Translations under genes and position numbers: made by a program
In this document: positions 7,512 to 15,935 of the stretch, in pieces
Layout of the letters: every line of letters starts with the position of its first letter
Numbering within the stretch: the first letter of the stretch is position 1
Source: an uncultured Caryophanales bacterium
Lineage (GTDB): Bacteria > Bacillota_I > Bacilli_A > Acholeplasmatales > Anaeroplasmataceae
Direction: 5' to 3'
Assembly: GCA_946626535.1 (NCBI GenBank)
Contig: CAMOUK010000025.1
Coordinates: forward strand, 1 to 18,441
Length of the DNA: 18,441 nt
The notes under the pieces: model-generated
Seen by the model: only the letters and a program-made list of their open reading frames with translations
Told to the model about the DNA's origin: nothing
Databases searched by the model: none

Positions 7512-10106
7512 ATGGGTAGACTATTTAATTTAATTAAAAAAGAAATTGAAGAAATTGAAAAGCATGCGACCCTTGAAAAAGCAAATTTAATTAAAGCCAA
7601 GACTTTCCCTAATGTTGTTTCAGATAATAATAACCTTTTAAAAGTAAATGGTTTAATAGATATAATTAATCTAAAGGCTCCAAAGCTATTTGGCTCAAGA
7701 GAAGAATTTAAAGCTTTCTTAAAAGAAAATGATGAACTATTTGCTAAAAAAGGACCTTTTAAGGATGATTTTGAGACATCTATACCAAATATAAAAAAAT
7801 TATATCCAGATCATTATACGGGTGAAATTAGTGATTATGAGACGGTATTCGATAGGCTAGAAGAAAAGCTTGGTAAGAATAATATAGATACGATAATTGA
7901 TGCATATGATAAGGATGCATGCGTAAAGCCACCTGTTTTAACTAATCCTATGGAACCATATATCAATAACATAAAAAAAGATATTGATACCTTATATCAA
8001 GATCAAGAAGATAAAGAAAGACTAAAGGCTAACTTAGATTATGCTAATAAGATGCTTGTAGAAAAGAAGCATCGGGGTCAATATGATAAAGTTATTGATG
8101 ATGTAAGTATCAGTAGAGTCTATTTAGCTAAAAATAATATTGAAGAATACGCAATTGAAAAAGGACTTGATCCTGATAAACTAGTAAGTCTTCAAAGTGA
8201 TAATAACTATATCGATATGGAATGTAAAACCAACGATGATGTTAAATTAACTAAGAGTTTTGCTATAAATAATCCTAATAATAGGATTACACCTGAATTT
8301 AAGGAAAAACTATTAGATTTAGATAAATTTATCACTGAACTTGGAATACCTTCTGAATTTATAAGTGGTGAACAAGGGGCTAAGGTATATGGCTTTTATG
8401 ATTATTATAAAAAGTCTCAAGAAATTAGTAATTTAATTGGTACATATCAAGAAAAGAATAATGATGATGATAAAAAACAAATAATTGAAGATATATTTTT
8501 AAAGACAAGTGAATTATCATCAATTGAAACTAGATATGATACATTATTCCATAGAATAGAACGTTCATTTGATTTGGAAAAGATAAGCTTAAATGCTAAT
8601 TTATATACTGGTAGAGAATCATCATTTGTTCCAGAAAATATTAAGACATTTAGGCCAAATTTACCACTTAAATGGGATAATGAGAATTCTGCTTGGGGTG
8701 TAATCTTAAGTGGCTTCTGTCAGGTTAAAGGAGCGGCACAGAAGGCTGGTATATCTTTAGAAGAATATCTTGATAAACCGGTTGAATCATTCCTAAAAGG
8801 AGCTAATAATTACTCAAAATCATTATTTGATCAGGTATATCTACCAAGAGCTCAAGAAAATACATTAGGTAAGAGACTTGCTCATGCTTTAATTATGGAC
8901 GATGCTGTTGGTTCAGAATACATGAGAAATATCACATATGAAAGTAGATCTTTAGAATTTTTAAACTCAGCTGAAGACTTTAATGATAATACCATTGCTA
9001 AAACTATAAATAATAATATCGGAACTAATTATTATAGACAATTTGACCGTGGAGCTAATAAAATGTGGTTAAATGGTGAATATCCAGATTATGATAGTAT
9101 CAAAAACATTTTTGCCATGGCTGATAAGACAGATAAATTATATGAGCTATCTAATAATAATTATGATGAGAACATGAATATGGGTCCTTCATATTCATAT
9201 AAAAATGTTATAACTACTGAAATGCAAAATAATAGTAGTTTAGCAGAGAAAAATAAAGTACTTGAAACATTTAAAGATTATTTAATTGAAAGAAACGTAA
9301 TGATGAGTAATCCAGATGAATATGTTCAAGTAGGTAAAGGTGCTTTAAGAGCTTACGTTGATAATATAGCTGTACTTGTTGCAGGAAAAAAGTATTATGA
9401 TGATTTCTTAACTATGAATAATAAAGACATTTATGCTTATAGTAAGAATGAAAGAAAAGAAATAGTAAATTTCTTAAAGGATCCTGTAGGTGCTTTTGTT
9501 AAAAAGTATAAGAGTGAATTAGATTTAGATAGAGATGATATCAATTCTTTAAAAGAAGATTATAAGCAAGAAAATGATAGGATAAATGGTGCACCAAAGG
9601 CTGAAGCCTTTAGAAATGCATTTAATAAATTTAACACCTATGAAGGTAATAGAGGTAAAAATATTAATCAAATTCTAAAGGATAATGCTGGAGGCTGGCT
9701 AGAATGGCTTGGTCAAACTACATCAAGACAATATGTAGATTTGAAGGAAGCATTTGAGGCTGCAAATAATCCTGCAAGCCCAACATATGGAGATTTTAAG
9801 AGCTCTAAATATTTTGCCCAAAGATACATTGAACATAAATTACCTGAAGGTGTAGAATTTGAAAATCTAAAGCCTAATGAAAAAAGAAGAGTAGAATTCT
9901 GTAGAGCAGTTATTTTGGCTGTAAATGAAATGGAAAAATCAAATCCTAATATAGAACATCAAAACAATAATATAATAGATAATAATATTGTTGATGATAA
10001 TTTCCATAATGAGCTTAATAAGGATGTTAGTAAAGAAAATATTAATGAAAATATCATTGATACAACATCAAATGTTATTAGCGATAATAAAGAAATAGAA
10101 CCATAA
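7512..10106 (+). CDS. Paralogue D: full-length relative of A with a diverged C-terminal domain (864 aa)
   Basis: Function not recognised. AGGAGG lies 5 nt before the ATG. It is collinear with A over its length: MGRLFNLIKKEIEEI start, FGSREEFKAFLKEN.ELF (60-77), KISLNANLYTGR (357-368), LPLKWD (384-389), GVILSGFCQ..GAAQ (396-410), YLDKP (419-423), LGKRLAH (452-458), YDSIKNIFAMADKTDKLYEL (527-546), DYLIER (589-594), FLKDPVGAFVKKY (654-666). The shared domain (about 715-807) keeps TSRQY, NP.SPTYGD, EHK and KRR...C, but the usual GGFFER is GGWLEW (727-732), the most altered version in the set. The tail has NFHNELNKDV (830-839) and many Asn/Ile/Asp. No promoter in the 37-nt gap from C, so it is cotranscribed with C. 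A terminator follows directly. Confidence 0.85.
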   Translation: MGRLFNLIKKEIEEIEKHATLEKANLIKAKTFPNVVSDNNNLLKVNGLIDIINLKAPKLFGSREEFKAFLKENDELFAKKGPFKDDFETSIPNIKKLYPDHYTGEISDYETVFDRLEEKLGKNNIDTIIDAYDKDACVKPPVLTNPMEPYINNIKKDIDTLYQDQEDKERLKANLDYANKMLVEKKHRGQYDKVIDDVSISRVYLAKNNIEEYAIEKGLDPDKLVSLQSDNNYIDMECKTNDDVKLTKSFAINNPNNRITPEFKEKLLDLDKFITELGIPSEFISGEQGAKVYGFYDYYKKSQEISNLIGTYQEKNNDDDKKQIIEDIFLKTSELSSIETRYDTLFHRIERSFDLEKISLNANLYTGRESSFVPENIKTFRPNLPLKWDNENSAWGVILSGFCQVKGAAQKAGISLEEYLDKPVESFLKGANNYSKSLFDQVYLPRAQENTLGKRLAHALIMDDAVGSEYMRNITYESRSLEFLNSAEDFNDNTIAKTINNNIGTNYYRQFDRGANKMWLNGEYPDYDSIKNIFAMADKTDKLYELSNNNYDENMNMGPSYSYKNVITTEMQNNSSLAEKNKVLETFKDYLIERNVMMSNPDEYVQVGKGALRAYVDNIAVLVAGKKYYDDFLTMNNKDIYAYSKNERKEIVNFLKDPVGAFVKKYKSELDLDRDDINSLKEDYKQENDRINGAPKAEAFRNAFNKFNTYEGNRGKNINQILKDNAGGWLEWLGQTTSRQYVDLKEAFEAANNPASPTYGDFKSSKYFAQRYIEHKLPEGVEFENLKPNEKRRVEFCRAVILAVNEMEKSNPNIEHQNNNIIDNNIVDDNFHNELNKDVSKENINENIIDTTSNVISDNKEIEP

Positions 10107-10115
10107 TTATTCTAG

Positions 10116-10147
10116 TAGGTACACATTAAATTTGTGTACCTATTTTT
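10116..10147 (+). terminator. Rho-independent terminator after D
   Basis: TAGGTACACA (10116-10125), 7-nt loop, TGTGTACCTA (10133-10142), then TTTTT. Perfect 10-bp stem closing the C-D unit. An A-rich stretch (10150-10175) without other visible signals follows before promoter copy 3. Confidence 0.9.
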
Positions 10148-10187
10148 AATTTAAAAAAATAAAAAAATAAAATAAACTAGCCCTTTT

Positions 10188-10221
10188 TGTTGCAAGTATG
10201 TTGCACACGATATGTTATCAT
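10188..10221 (+). promoter_or_regulatory. Shared array promoter, copy 3 (drives E-F-G)
   Basis: TGTTGCA (10188-10194) and TGTTGCA (10199-10205), 11 bp apart, then 10 nt ending ATATGT and TATCAT (10216-10221), extended TG present. Leader to the ATG of E about 36 nt. Confidence 0.75.
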
Positions 10222-10263
10222 ATTACTAGAAAAAACGATTAGGTTATTTTTAGGAGGTTCTTT

Positions 10264-11790
10264 ATGCAAGAATACGTTGCCTTTGAACTTGAAGAACAAA
10301 AAGAATTACATAAGAAATATATCGATACTATTAATAAATATCTTCCTTTAGATAAAAAGGTTTATTCTGATAATATCGATACAAAGTTTAACAATAGGAT
10401 TAATCAGGTAGTAATTGGCATTGCTGAAGAGATGAAGGCTAGAAGAAAAGCTCAAGATGCTATTTTAACTTCATTAGAACAGAAGAATAATTATCAGCTT
10501 AAAAAGCCTAATGTTATTTCATCTTTATTTTTAACAAGTGATTCTTTAGAAGCAAATGAATATAATGAAGAATTATTTAAAGATTATATAAAGAATCCTA
10601 ATAAATACTTATATGAAGAAATTAGAAAGGTATTAGATATTAAATCAAAGGATTTATATCGGCTTGATGACGATCCTTTAGATAATGCTAAATTCTATAA
10701 GCTTAATTTTTCTACTGTAGAAAATGCATCAAAAATTATAGAAATTATTAAAAATGATGATGGAATTTCAGAGGAATTAAAAGACGCTCTACCTAGCATG
10801 GAATCATTAATTAAGCTTGCCGCATATCCTAAAAATTTAACTAAAAAATTTGAGGCTAATGTAGTTGCTTTTCCTGAGCTTGATGCTAAACAGGCTGGAA
10901 TTTTAATAAAGGAAAATTTAAATGAGAAGGATTTTAATCCAGATATTTTAGAATATATTAAAACTCAAGCAGATCCTAAAAATACCTTCCCACCAAAAAA
11001 GTATCTTCATGAAATGTTTAGAAAGATTAGAACAAGTAAAAAAGATAGAGATATTTTCGAAAATGGCGATAAATTTATGACGAAGCTAGTCGCCTATAAA
11101 ATAAATGATAATAATGAAAAAGAAATAATAGATATGGATAAATTTACATTCGCAACGGCTGGCAGAATTGAATTAAAAAAGTATTTTAATACAGTCTCAA
11201 GAATAGGTGTTGAATGTATAACAAAAGAAGCTAAAGATAGATATGTAGAAATTTGGAAGGATAAATTTGCATCATCTATAGGAAAAGATGAATACGATAT
11301 TGATGATATTGAATTTGAGCATCGTGGCGGATTTTTTGAAAGATTTAGAGGAACTACCTCAAATCAATATAAAGAAATGATCTTAGCCTTAAGAGAATTT
11401 AATGATCCAAAATCAAAAAATTATTTAGATTATGACAATCTAAAAGCTAAAGCTAAAGCCTATATAGCTCATAAAGAAGCTCAAGGCTATGGTGTAAATA
11501 AGCAATATAGTGGAACACCTAAAAAAAGAAAAGATTTAGCTGATTCAATACTAGAAATGGAAAAAAAGCATAATGAAATTATGCAAGAGATTAAGGATGA
11601 ATTTTCTTCTTCAGTTAGAGCTCCTGAAAATGAAATTGCGAAGCAGCAAATTTTTGAATCAAACGATAATGTAGAAGTTATAGCTAAACAACCAATAGCT
11701 AATAATCAAGACCAAAAATTAGAAATTGAAGAAATTGATGATGATTCACCTAATCTAGACATTAATGAATTTATGGCTCAAAACAAATAA
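10264..11790 (+). CDS. Paralogue E: E/I-type protein with shared C-terminal domain (508 aa)
   Basis: Function not recognised. AGGAGG (10252-10257) sets the start. It is related to I along its length: an N-terminal helix ending in INKYLPLDKKVY (23-34), a basic helix around 58-62, YIKNPNKYLYEEIRKVL (108-124, the F/Y..NP motif), an AFPELDAKQAGILI block (202-215) that matches the IFPKLTQEQAAIIV block of I, and a region of mixed charge to 345. The shared C-terminal domain (347-438) has GGFFERF (355-361), TTSNQYK (364-370), FNDPKSKNYL (379-388) and AHK (402-404). It lacks the Cys seen in the A/C/D/F/G/H versions. The tail (440-508) is acidic but lacks the F...L..D tail motif. First gene of a three-gene unit; the gap to F is about 21 nt. 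Confidence 0.85.
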   Translation: MQEYVAFELEEQKELHKKYIDTINKYLPLDKKVYSDNIDTKFNNRINQVVIGIAEEMKARRKAQDAILTSLEQKNNYQLKKPNVISSLFLTSDSLEANEYNEELFKDYIKNPNKYLYEEIRKVLDIKSKDLYRLDDDPLDNAKFYKLNFSTVENASKIIEIIKNDDGISEELKDALPSMESLIKLAAYPKNLTKKFEANVVAFPELDAKQAGILIKENLNEKDFNPDILEYIKTQADPKNTFPPKKYLHEMFRKIRTSKKDRDIFENGDKFMTKLVAYKINDNNEKEIIDMDKFTFATAGRIELKKYFNTVSRIGVECITKEAKDRYVEIWKDKFASSIGKDEYDIDDIEFEHRGGFFERFRGTTSNQYKEMILALREFNDPKSKNYLDYDNLKAKAKAYIAHKEAQGYGVNKQYSGTPKKRKDLADSILEMEKKHNEIMQEIKDEFSSSVRAPENEIAKQQIFESNDNVEVIAKQPIANNQDQKLEIEEIDDDSPNLDINEFMAQNK

Positions 11791-11811
11791 TTCGCGCTGG
11801 AGAAAATGAAA

Positions 11812-12879
11812 ATGACTAAAAAAATGAAACAAGAATTAAATAATTTAAAATATATATCAATGGCTGATTTTTCAAAAAGGATAGATGAAATAAAAAATAT
11901 CGATGATAAGCTTGCCTTCGCATCAGAATATATTTTATGCTATGAAGATGATAAAGAATATTCAATTAGCGAAGCGATTAATATCGCAAGAATGAAAATT
12001 GCTGATGCTATAGTCGAATATGAAGAATTGGTAAGAAAAAATGAATTAGCTATATTAGCTAAAGAAGCTTTTCCAGAGGATGAATCAAGAGAAATAGATC
12101 TTACGCCATATGGTAATGTTTTAAATAATAAAAAAGTAAATAAATTTATGGCTTCACCAGCTTTATTTCTAAAAAAGTATGGAGAAGACAGATTAGAAGA
12201 GGCACCTCAAAAAGATCTTACTGCATTTGAAAAAAATAAGTATGATAATATTGAGCGTAACACAAATGCTATAAAGGGTGGTGGCTTATATCTAAATTTA
12301 AGATTAAAGGATAGATATTTCTTACACATAAATGCCCGTTTAGAAGCTAAATTTAGTAGTGTTAAAGCCTTAAATGCTGCGGTTAAAAGCACAAGACCAA
12401 CCTTCTTTTCAAGAATGTTTAATACAAGCTCCATGGAAGGTAAAAACCTACTTGTTGCCTATAAAGGCTTTAATGACTCTAAGAGCCCTCTATATGGTAG
12501 AATAGACACTTTAGAAAGAGCGGCAAATAATTATTTGAAGCATATCTATCCAAACTGGGATAATGGATATCCACTTCCTGATAGCCATCTTGTAAGCCAG
12601 CTATCTGGGACACAGAAAACTCGTGTAATTTTATGTAATAGTATTCTTGAGGCAATTCGTAAGGAACATAAAATAACTGACGAATATAGTAAAGCTACTA
12701 ATTATAGCCCAAAGATTGAAGCTGATATTACTGATATGGTTGAAGAAAATGTTATTCAAAAAACAAGCATTGAAAATTTAAAAGATGAAGTGGAATTTTC
12801 ATTTAGCAGTGATAACTATATAGATGGCCAAACTCCAAATAATAACAATAATATTGAAAATGATGAGATTAGCATCTAA
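11812..12879 (+). CDS. Paralogue F: C-like protein with shared C-terminal domain (355 aa)
   Basis: Function not recognised. Two in-frame ATGs lie at 11806 and 11812. The GGAG at 11799-11802 is only 3 nt from the first and 9 nt from the second, so 11812 is preferred. The N-terminal module (LKYISMADFSKRID, then SISEAINIARMKIADA) is almost the same as in C, including 32 identical bases. FMASPALFLKKY (112-123) is the F..xP motif. The shared domain (about 175-285) has the C/F/H form: RLEAKF, PTFFSRMFNTSS (196-207), SKSPLYG (223-229), YLKHIYPNW (241-249, with HI in place of the usual HK), TR..LC (270-275). The tail is acidic with a run of five Asn; the F...L..D tail motif is missing. Middle gene of the E-F-G unit, cotranscribed with both. 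Confidence 0.85.
   Translation: MTKKMKQELNNLKYISMADFSKRIDEIKNIDDKLAFASEYILCYEDDKEYSISEAINIARMKIADAIVEYEELVRKNELAILAKEAFPEDESREIDLTPYGNVLNNKKVNKFMASPALFLKKYGEDRLEEAPQKDLTAFEKNKYDNIERNTNAIKGGGLYLNLRLKDRYFLHINARLEAKFSSVKALNAAVKSTRPTFFSRMFNTSSMEGKNLLVAYKGFNDSKSPLYGRIDTLERAANNYLKHIYPNWDNGYPLPDSHLVSQLSGTQKTRVILCNSILEAIRKEHKITDEYSKATNYSPKIEADITDMVEENVIQKTSIENLKDEVEFSFSSDNYIDGQTPNNNNNIENDEISI
11848..11879 (+). repeat. 32-nt stretch identical to 6335-6366 (C/F duplication)
   Basis: Partner of the repeat in gene C. The identity covers synonymous positions, which points to recent duplication or gene conversion of this module rather than selection on protein alone. Confidence 0.8.
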
Positions 12880-12923
12880 ATAAAATACTTTAAAAATTTA
12901 GAAAGTAGGAGGTTAGTTGTATT

Positions 12924-14600
12924 ATGAAATTATATGATCAAATAAAAAATGACATTGAAAAATTAAATAATAGCCAAAACTCTAACGATCTAAAATCATT
13001 GCTTATAAGAAGCCTGTCTTTAAGTAGAATTAAAAACTTATTTAATAGAATCGATACCTATTATAAAAATGATTTATCAATAGATAATTTAGACGATTTA
13101 GAAGCTAGATTAAATAGCATTGAAGGTTCATTAAAGAATGAAGATTTAAATGATATAATAACTGAGTTAAACAAAACAAAAGAGCCTGATTTATCATTTT
13201 TTGATATGGAAAATGAGGAATATATTCAGTTTGCCAATATGGATAAGGCGGTAAAGGATGTTATTGAAATTCATTATCAAAATATTATAGAAAATGATAA
13301 CGATCCTAATGAAGTTCCAAAGGAATTAATTATAGCCTTCCAAAAGGAGGCAAAGACTCTCATGGATAAGGATGAATATATTGGATTAGTCAATAAAAAA
13401 ACAGATTTTGAATATCAATTAATTCAAAAATTTATTAATAATCCTGCCAAGGAATTTGTTAATAGATATAATAATATCTTTAAATTTAATTCAGATAATG
13501 AAAAAAATCAATTTATTAATGATGTTGATAAGGAAGTGTTTATCTTAGATGCTGAAATAGAAGGTAATGCCTTAACAAATGATTTATTAAATCAGCTAGA
13601 AGGTAAAGGTAAATTTGCAGCTGAAGATATTGCAGAGGATGTAATAAGAATACTTAATTCATATTATAAGACTAGAAATGATTTGATAATAGATAATCAA
13701 AGTTATGATCAAGCATATCCAACTTTAGGTAAATTCTTATTTGATGTTAAAGAAAAATTAACAGAAATTGCTATAGATGATGACCTAGAGCTTGCTACTG
13801 ATGCATCTTCAAGATTCATTAAAGCTTTTTTAGATAATCCAATTAGTGGTTATATAGGCTATCTTAATGATATTAATAGTTATAATTCTTCACTTAAAAA
13901 TATGCTATTTGAAGGCGATATTAGCAATGAAGAATTATTAAATAGAATAAATGAATGTAAAGAAAATGTATTAAATGAAGAAGATAATTTAAATAATGCA
14001 TCATTAAATAAAGAAAATCTATGGAAGAGTCATCAGGAATATAAAAAAGATTGGTTTATGAATTACTTTAATGTTTTAGTAGATAATAAAAATATCGATG
14101 AAATATTAGAGGAAAATAAGGGTGGTTTTTTTGAAAGATTCTTTAAAACGACATCAAATGAATATAAAGAATTTGCTAATGCTTTAGATAAAATTAGAAA
14201 AGATGGAGCTTTAAATGGTGATTTAGATGGTTTAAAGGTACTTGCCCAAAGCTATTTGAGTCATAAGCTTACAAATTATGATCCGTTTATTCATGGCTAT
14301 GATGATAGTGAAATTGAAGCTCTTGATTCTACAGCAAAAAGAAGAGTGAATCTATGCTTATCTGTAATAGATGCTATTAACAGTGCAAAAGAGGCAATAG
14401 AAGATAGATTAGATCCTAAAAAATTCACTTATAAGGAATTAGATTTACCTGAGGCTCATGATAAGTATTGGGAAAATAATAATTTCTATAATGATTTAAA
14501 GAAAGATAGTGAGATTGAAAATGATAAGCTTAATGAGGCTATATTAGATATCGATCCAAATGATTTAAAGGATGATATTAATCTAGATAATAAAAAATAA
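12924..14600 (+). CDS. Paralogue G: mosaic protein with A/D-like N-terminus and shared C-terminal domain (558 aa)
   Basis: Function not recognised. AGGAGG (12907-12912) lies 11 nt before the ATG. The start MKLYDQIKNDIEKL echoes A and D, but the long conserved centre of A/D is absent. The middle is helical, with two copies of the F..xP motif: FINNPAKEFVNRY (170-182) and FLDNPISGYIGYL (302-314). These correspond to the two copies in A and D. The shared C-terminal domain (391-485) is a clear version: IDEILEENKGGFFERFF (391-407), TTSNEYKEF (409-417), NGDLDGLK (431-438), SHK (446-448), KRR..LC (472-478). Tail motif NFYNDLKKDS (520-529), then Asp/Asn-rich. Last gene of E-F-G (44-nt gap after F), with a terminator starting at the next base after its stop. 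Confidence 0.85.
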   Translation: MKLYDQIKNDIEKLNNSQNSNDLKSLLIRSLSLSRIKNLFNRIDTYYKNDLSIDNLDDLEARLNSIEGSLKNEDLNDIITELNKTKEPDLSFFDMENEEYIQFANMDKAVKDVIEIHYQNIIENDNDPNEVPKELIIAFQKEAKTLMDKDEYIGLVNKKTDFEYQLIQKFINNPAKEFVNRYNNIFKFNSDNEKNQFINDVDKEVFILDAEIEGNALTNDLLNQLEGKGKFAAEDIAEDVIRILNSYYKTRNDLIIDNQSYDQAYPTLGKFLFDVKEKLTEIAIDDDLELATDASSRFIKAFLDNPISGYIGYLNDINSYNSSLKNMLFEGDISNEELLNRINECKENVLNEEDNLNNASLNKENLWKSHQEYKKDWFMNYFNVLVDNKNIDEILEENKGGFFERFFKTTSNEYKEFANALDKIRKDGALNGDLDGLKVLAQSYLSHKLTNYDPFIHGYDDSEIEALDSTAKRRVNLCLSVIDAINSAKEAIEDRLDPKKFTYKELDLPEAHDKYWENNNFYNDLKKDSEIENDKLNEAILDIDPNDLKDDINLDNKK

Positions 14601-14624
14601 ACAAGCAAAATTGCTTGTTTTTTT
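14601..14624 (+). terminator. Rho-independent terminator after G
   Basis: ACAAGCA (14601-14607), loop AAAT, TGCTTGT (14612-14618), then a run of T to 14624. An A-rich 5' side may let it act from the minus strand as well. Closes E-F-G facing the convergent gene H. Confidence 0.9.
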
Positions 14625-14638
14625 ATTGCTTGTCCATA

Positions 14639-14662
14639 ATAAAAGCAGCCATCTGGCTGCTT
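14639..14662 (-). terminator. Rho-independent terminator after H (minus strand)
   Basis: AAGCAGCC (14643-14650), loop ATCT, GGCTGCTT (14655-14662). On the minus strand the stem is followed by TTATTAT. It begins 8 nt past the stop of H, back to back with the terminator of G. Confidence 0.85.
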
Positions 14663-14670
14663 ATTTAATA

Positions 14671-15717
14671 TTATTTAAAGATATCTTGAGCATCATGCAC
14701 ATCTAATTGATTATATTTAGGATCATAGTCTTCAACCTCTATATCTTTTAGGTTCTTTTTAGATTCTTCAATAAGAGGTGCATTTGCCTTTTCTTCATCC
14801 TTTTCAAGCTGTTCTTCAAGTAATGTTTTTACTTTAGGCTCATCTTTTTTCCAAGGTAGTTCATAATTCTTTAGACTTGCTTGAATTGCATCTGTTTTTT
14901 CTTTAAGGGCTTCCTTTTCATTTAAAGCGTTAATAACCTTTAAGCATAAGCTAGCTCTAGCCTTTCCCTTACCGCTTAAAGTGCTTATTTCAGCTTCTGT
15001 TGGAAGCTTTCCATCTTCAAGATTAGGGAATTTATGCTTTAGATAGTTCATCGCTGTTTGTTTTAAATAGCCTTCATCTCCATAAAGAGGAGAATCTGGA
15101 TTTCTAAAATGCTTATTAAGAACAAGCTTAAATTCCTTATACTGTCTTGACGTTCTACCTAATATGGTTTCAAAAATGTTTGGCTTTTGTCTTTTGAATT
15201 CATTTTTAATAGAATCATCACCATCTAGCAATTGGGCTTCTAAAGTAGCTTGAATAGAAATAGCATTTCTACGCTTTTCTTCTAATTTACGATAATCAAC
15301 CACATATTGTGGCCCCTTTAAACTATTAGCAAGGGCAGCACCATTACGTCTTAAAAATGAAATATAATTCATATCACTTTGTGGAATGTCTTCAATCTCA
15401 TCATAGATATCAGTGTTTTTTTCTAAATAGTGTGAAGTAGTTAAAACTGGACTAGCTATAAAAGCCTTAACCATTTCATCTGTATCATCAAGTTCAATAT
15501 TGTTTTTAACTATTAATTTTACTATTTCATTTTTAGCTGTATCTAATAGGTCGTTGATTTGACATTTAGTGTACCTAGGGTCTAGATTGAATCTAGCTAT
15601 ATATTTCATTGAATCCTTTAAAGCTTCATTTAAATCTGTATAATTTTTAGCTTTAAATCTTTTTACAAAATCTTGGGTACTACAGTTATAAAATTCATTA
15701 ATTTCTTGTTTAGTCAT
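14671..15717 (-). CDS. Paralogue H: C/F/H-type protein with shared C-terminal domain (348 aa), opposite strand
   Basis: Function not recognised. The start is set at 15717 (MTKQEINEFYN), preceded by AGGAAGG. The longer open frame to 15798 would begin inside its own promoter repeats and is rejected. The N-terminal module resembles C and F (EINEFYNCSTQDFVKRFK...CQINDLLDTAKNEIVKLI). FIASPVLTTSHY (86-97) is the F..xP motif. The shared domain (157-270) has PNIFETILGRTSRQYKEF (179-196), NPDSPLYGD (206-214), YLKHKFPN (225-232) and KARASLC (252-258). The tail carries LLEEQLEKDE (299-308), a Leu version of the tail motif, and is strongly acidic. The only array gene on the minus strand; it is divergent from I and convergent with G, with its own promoter and terminator. 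Confidence 0.85.
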   Translation of the reverse strand: MTKQEINEFYNCSTQDFVKRFKAKNYTDLNEALKDSMKYIARFNLDPRYTKCQINDLLDTAKNEIVKLIVKNNIELDDTDEMVKAFIASPVLTTSHYLEKNTDIYDEIEDIPQSDMNYISFLRRNGAALANSLKGPQYVVDYRKLEEKRRNAISIQATLEAQLLDGDDSIKNEFKRQKPNIFETILGRTSRQYKEFKLVLNKHFRNPDSPLYGDEGYLKQTAMNYLKHKFPNLEDGKLPTEAEISTLSGKGKARASLCLKVINALNEKEALKEKTDAIQASLKNYELPWKKDEPKVKTLLEEQLEKDEEKANAPLIEESKKNLKDIEVEDYDPKYNQLDVHDAQDIFK

Positions 15718-15763
15718 AATGTATTCCTTCCTTTTTATATTCTTGGCTTTCAATGTTAGCCTT

Positions 15764-15797
15764 ATTATACAATATAGGTTGCCACAAATGTGCAACA
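15764..15797 (-). promoter_or_regulatory. Shared array promoter, copy 4 (drives H, minus strand)
   Basis: Read on the minus strand: TGTTGCA (15797-15791), TGTGGCA (15786-15780), 10 nt, TATAAT (15769-15764). Same 11-bp and 10-nt spacing as copies 1-3, with a consensus -10. Leader to the ATG of H about 40 nt. Confidence 0.75.
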
Positions 15798-15846
15798 TGA
15801 AAAAAAATGATAAATAAATTAATGAATTTTTATAATAAAATGTTTT

Positions 15847-15880
15847 TGTGGCAGGTTTGTGGCAAGGAAAGTAGTAAAAT
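15847..15880 (+). promoter_or_regulatory. Shared array promoter, copy 5 (drives I)
   Basis: TGTGGCA (15847-15853) and TGTGGCA (15858-15864), 11 bp apart, 10 nt, TAAAAT (15875-15880). The ATATGT seen upstream of other -10 boxes is missing here. The AT-rich 49 nt between copies 4 and 5 could serve as an UP element for both. Leader about 49 nt. Confidence 0.7.
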
Positions 15881-15935
15881 AGAATTACTTAAATGGGTAA
15901 TTATGACTTTTTTAAATTATAAGGAGGATAAATAT

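Noticed and set aside
15718..15798. Longer start for gene H (27 extra residues)
   Set aside because: It begins within the TGTTGCA repeat of the gene's own promoter and upstream of its -10; a good ribosome binding site and ATG exist at 15717.
15807..15935. Longer start for gene I (43 extra residues)
   Set aside because: The first ATGs precede or overlap the promoter repeats and lack ribosome binding sites; AAGGAGG points to 15936.
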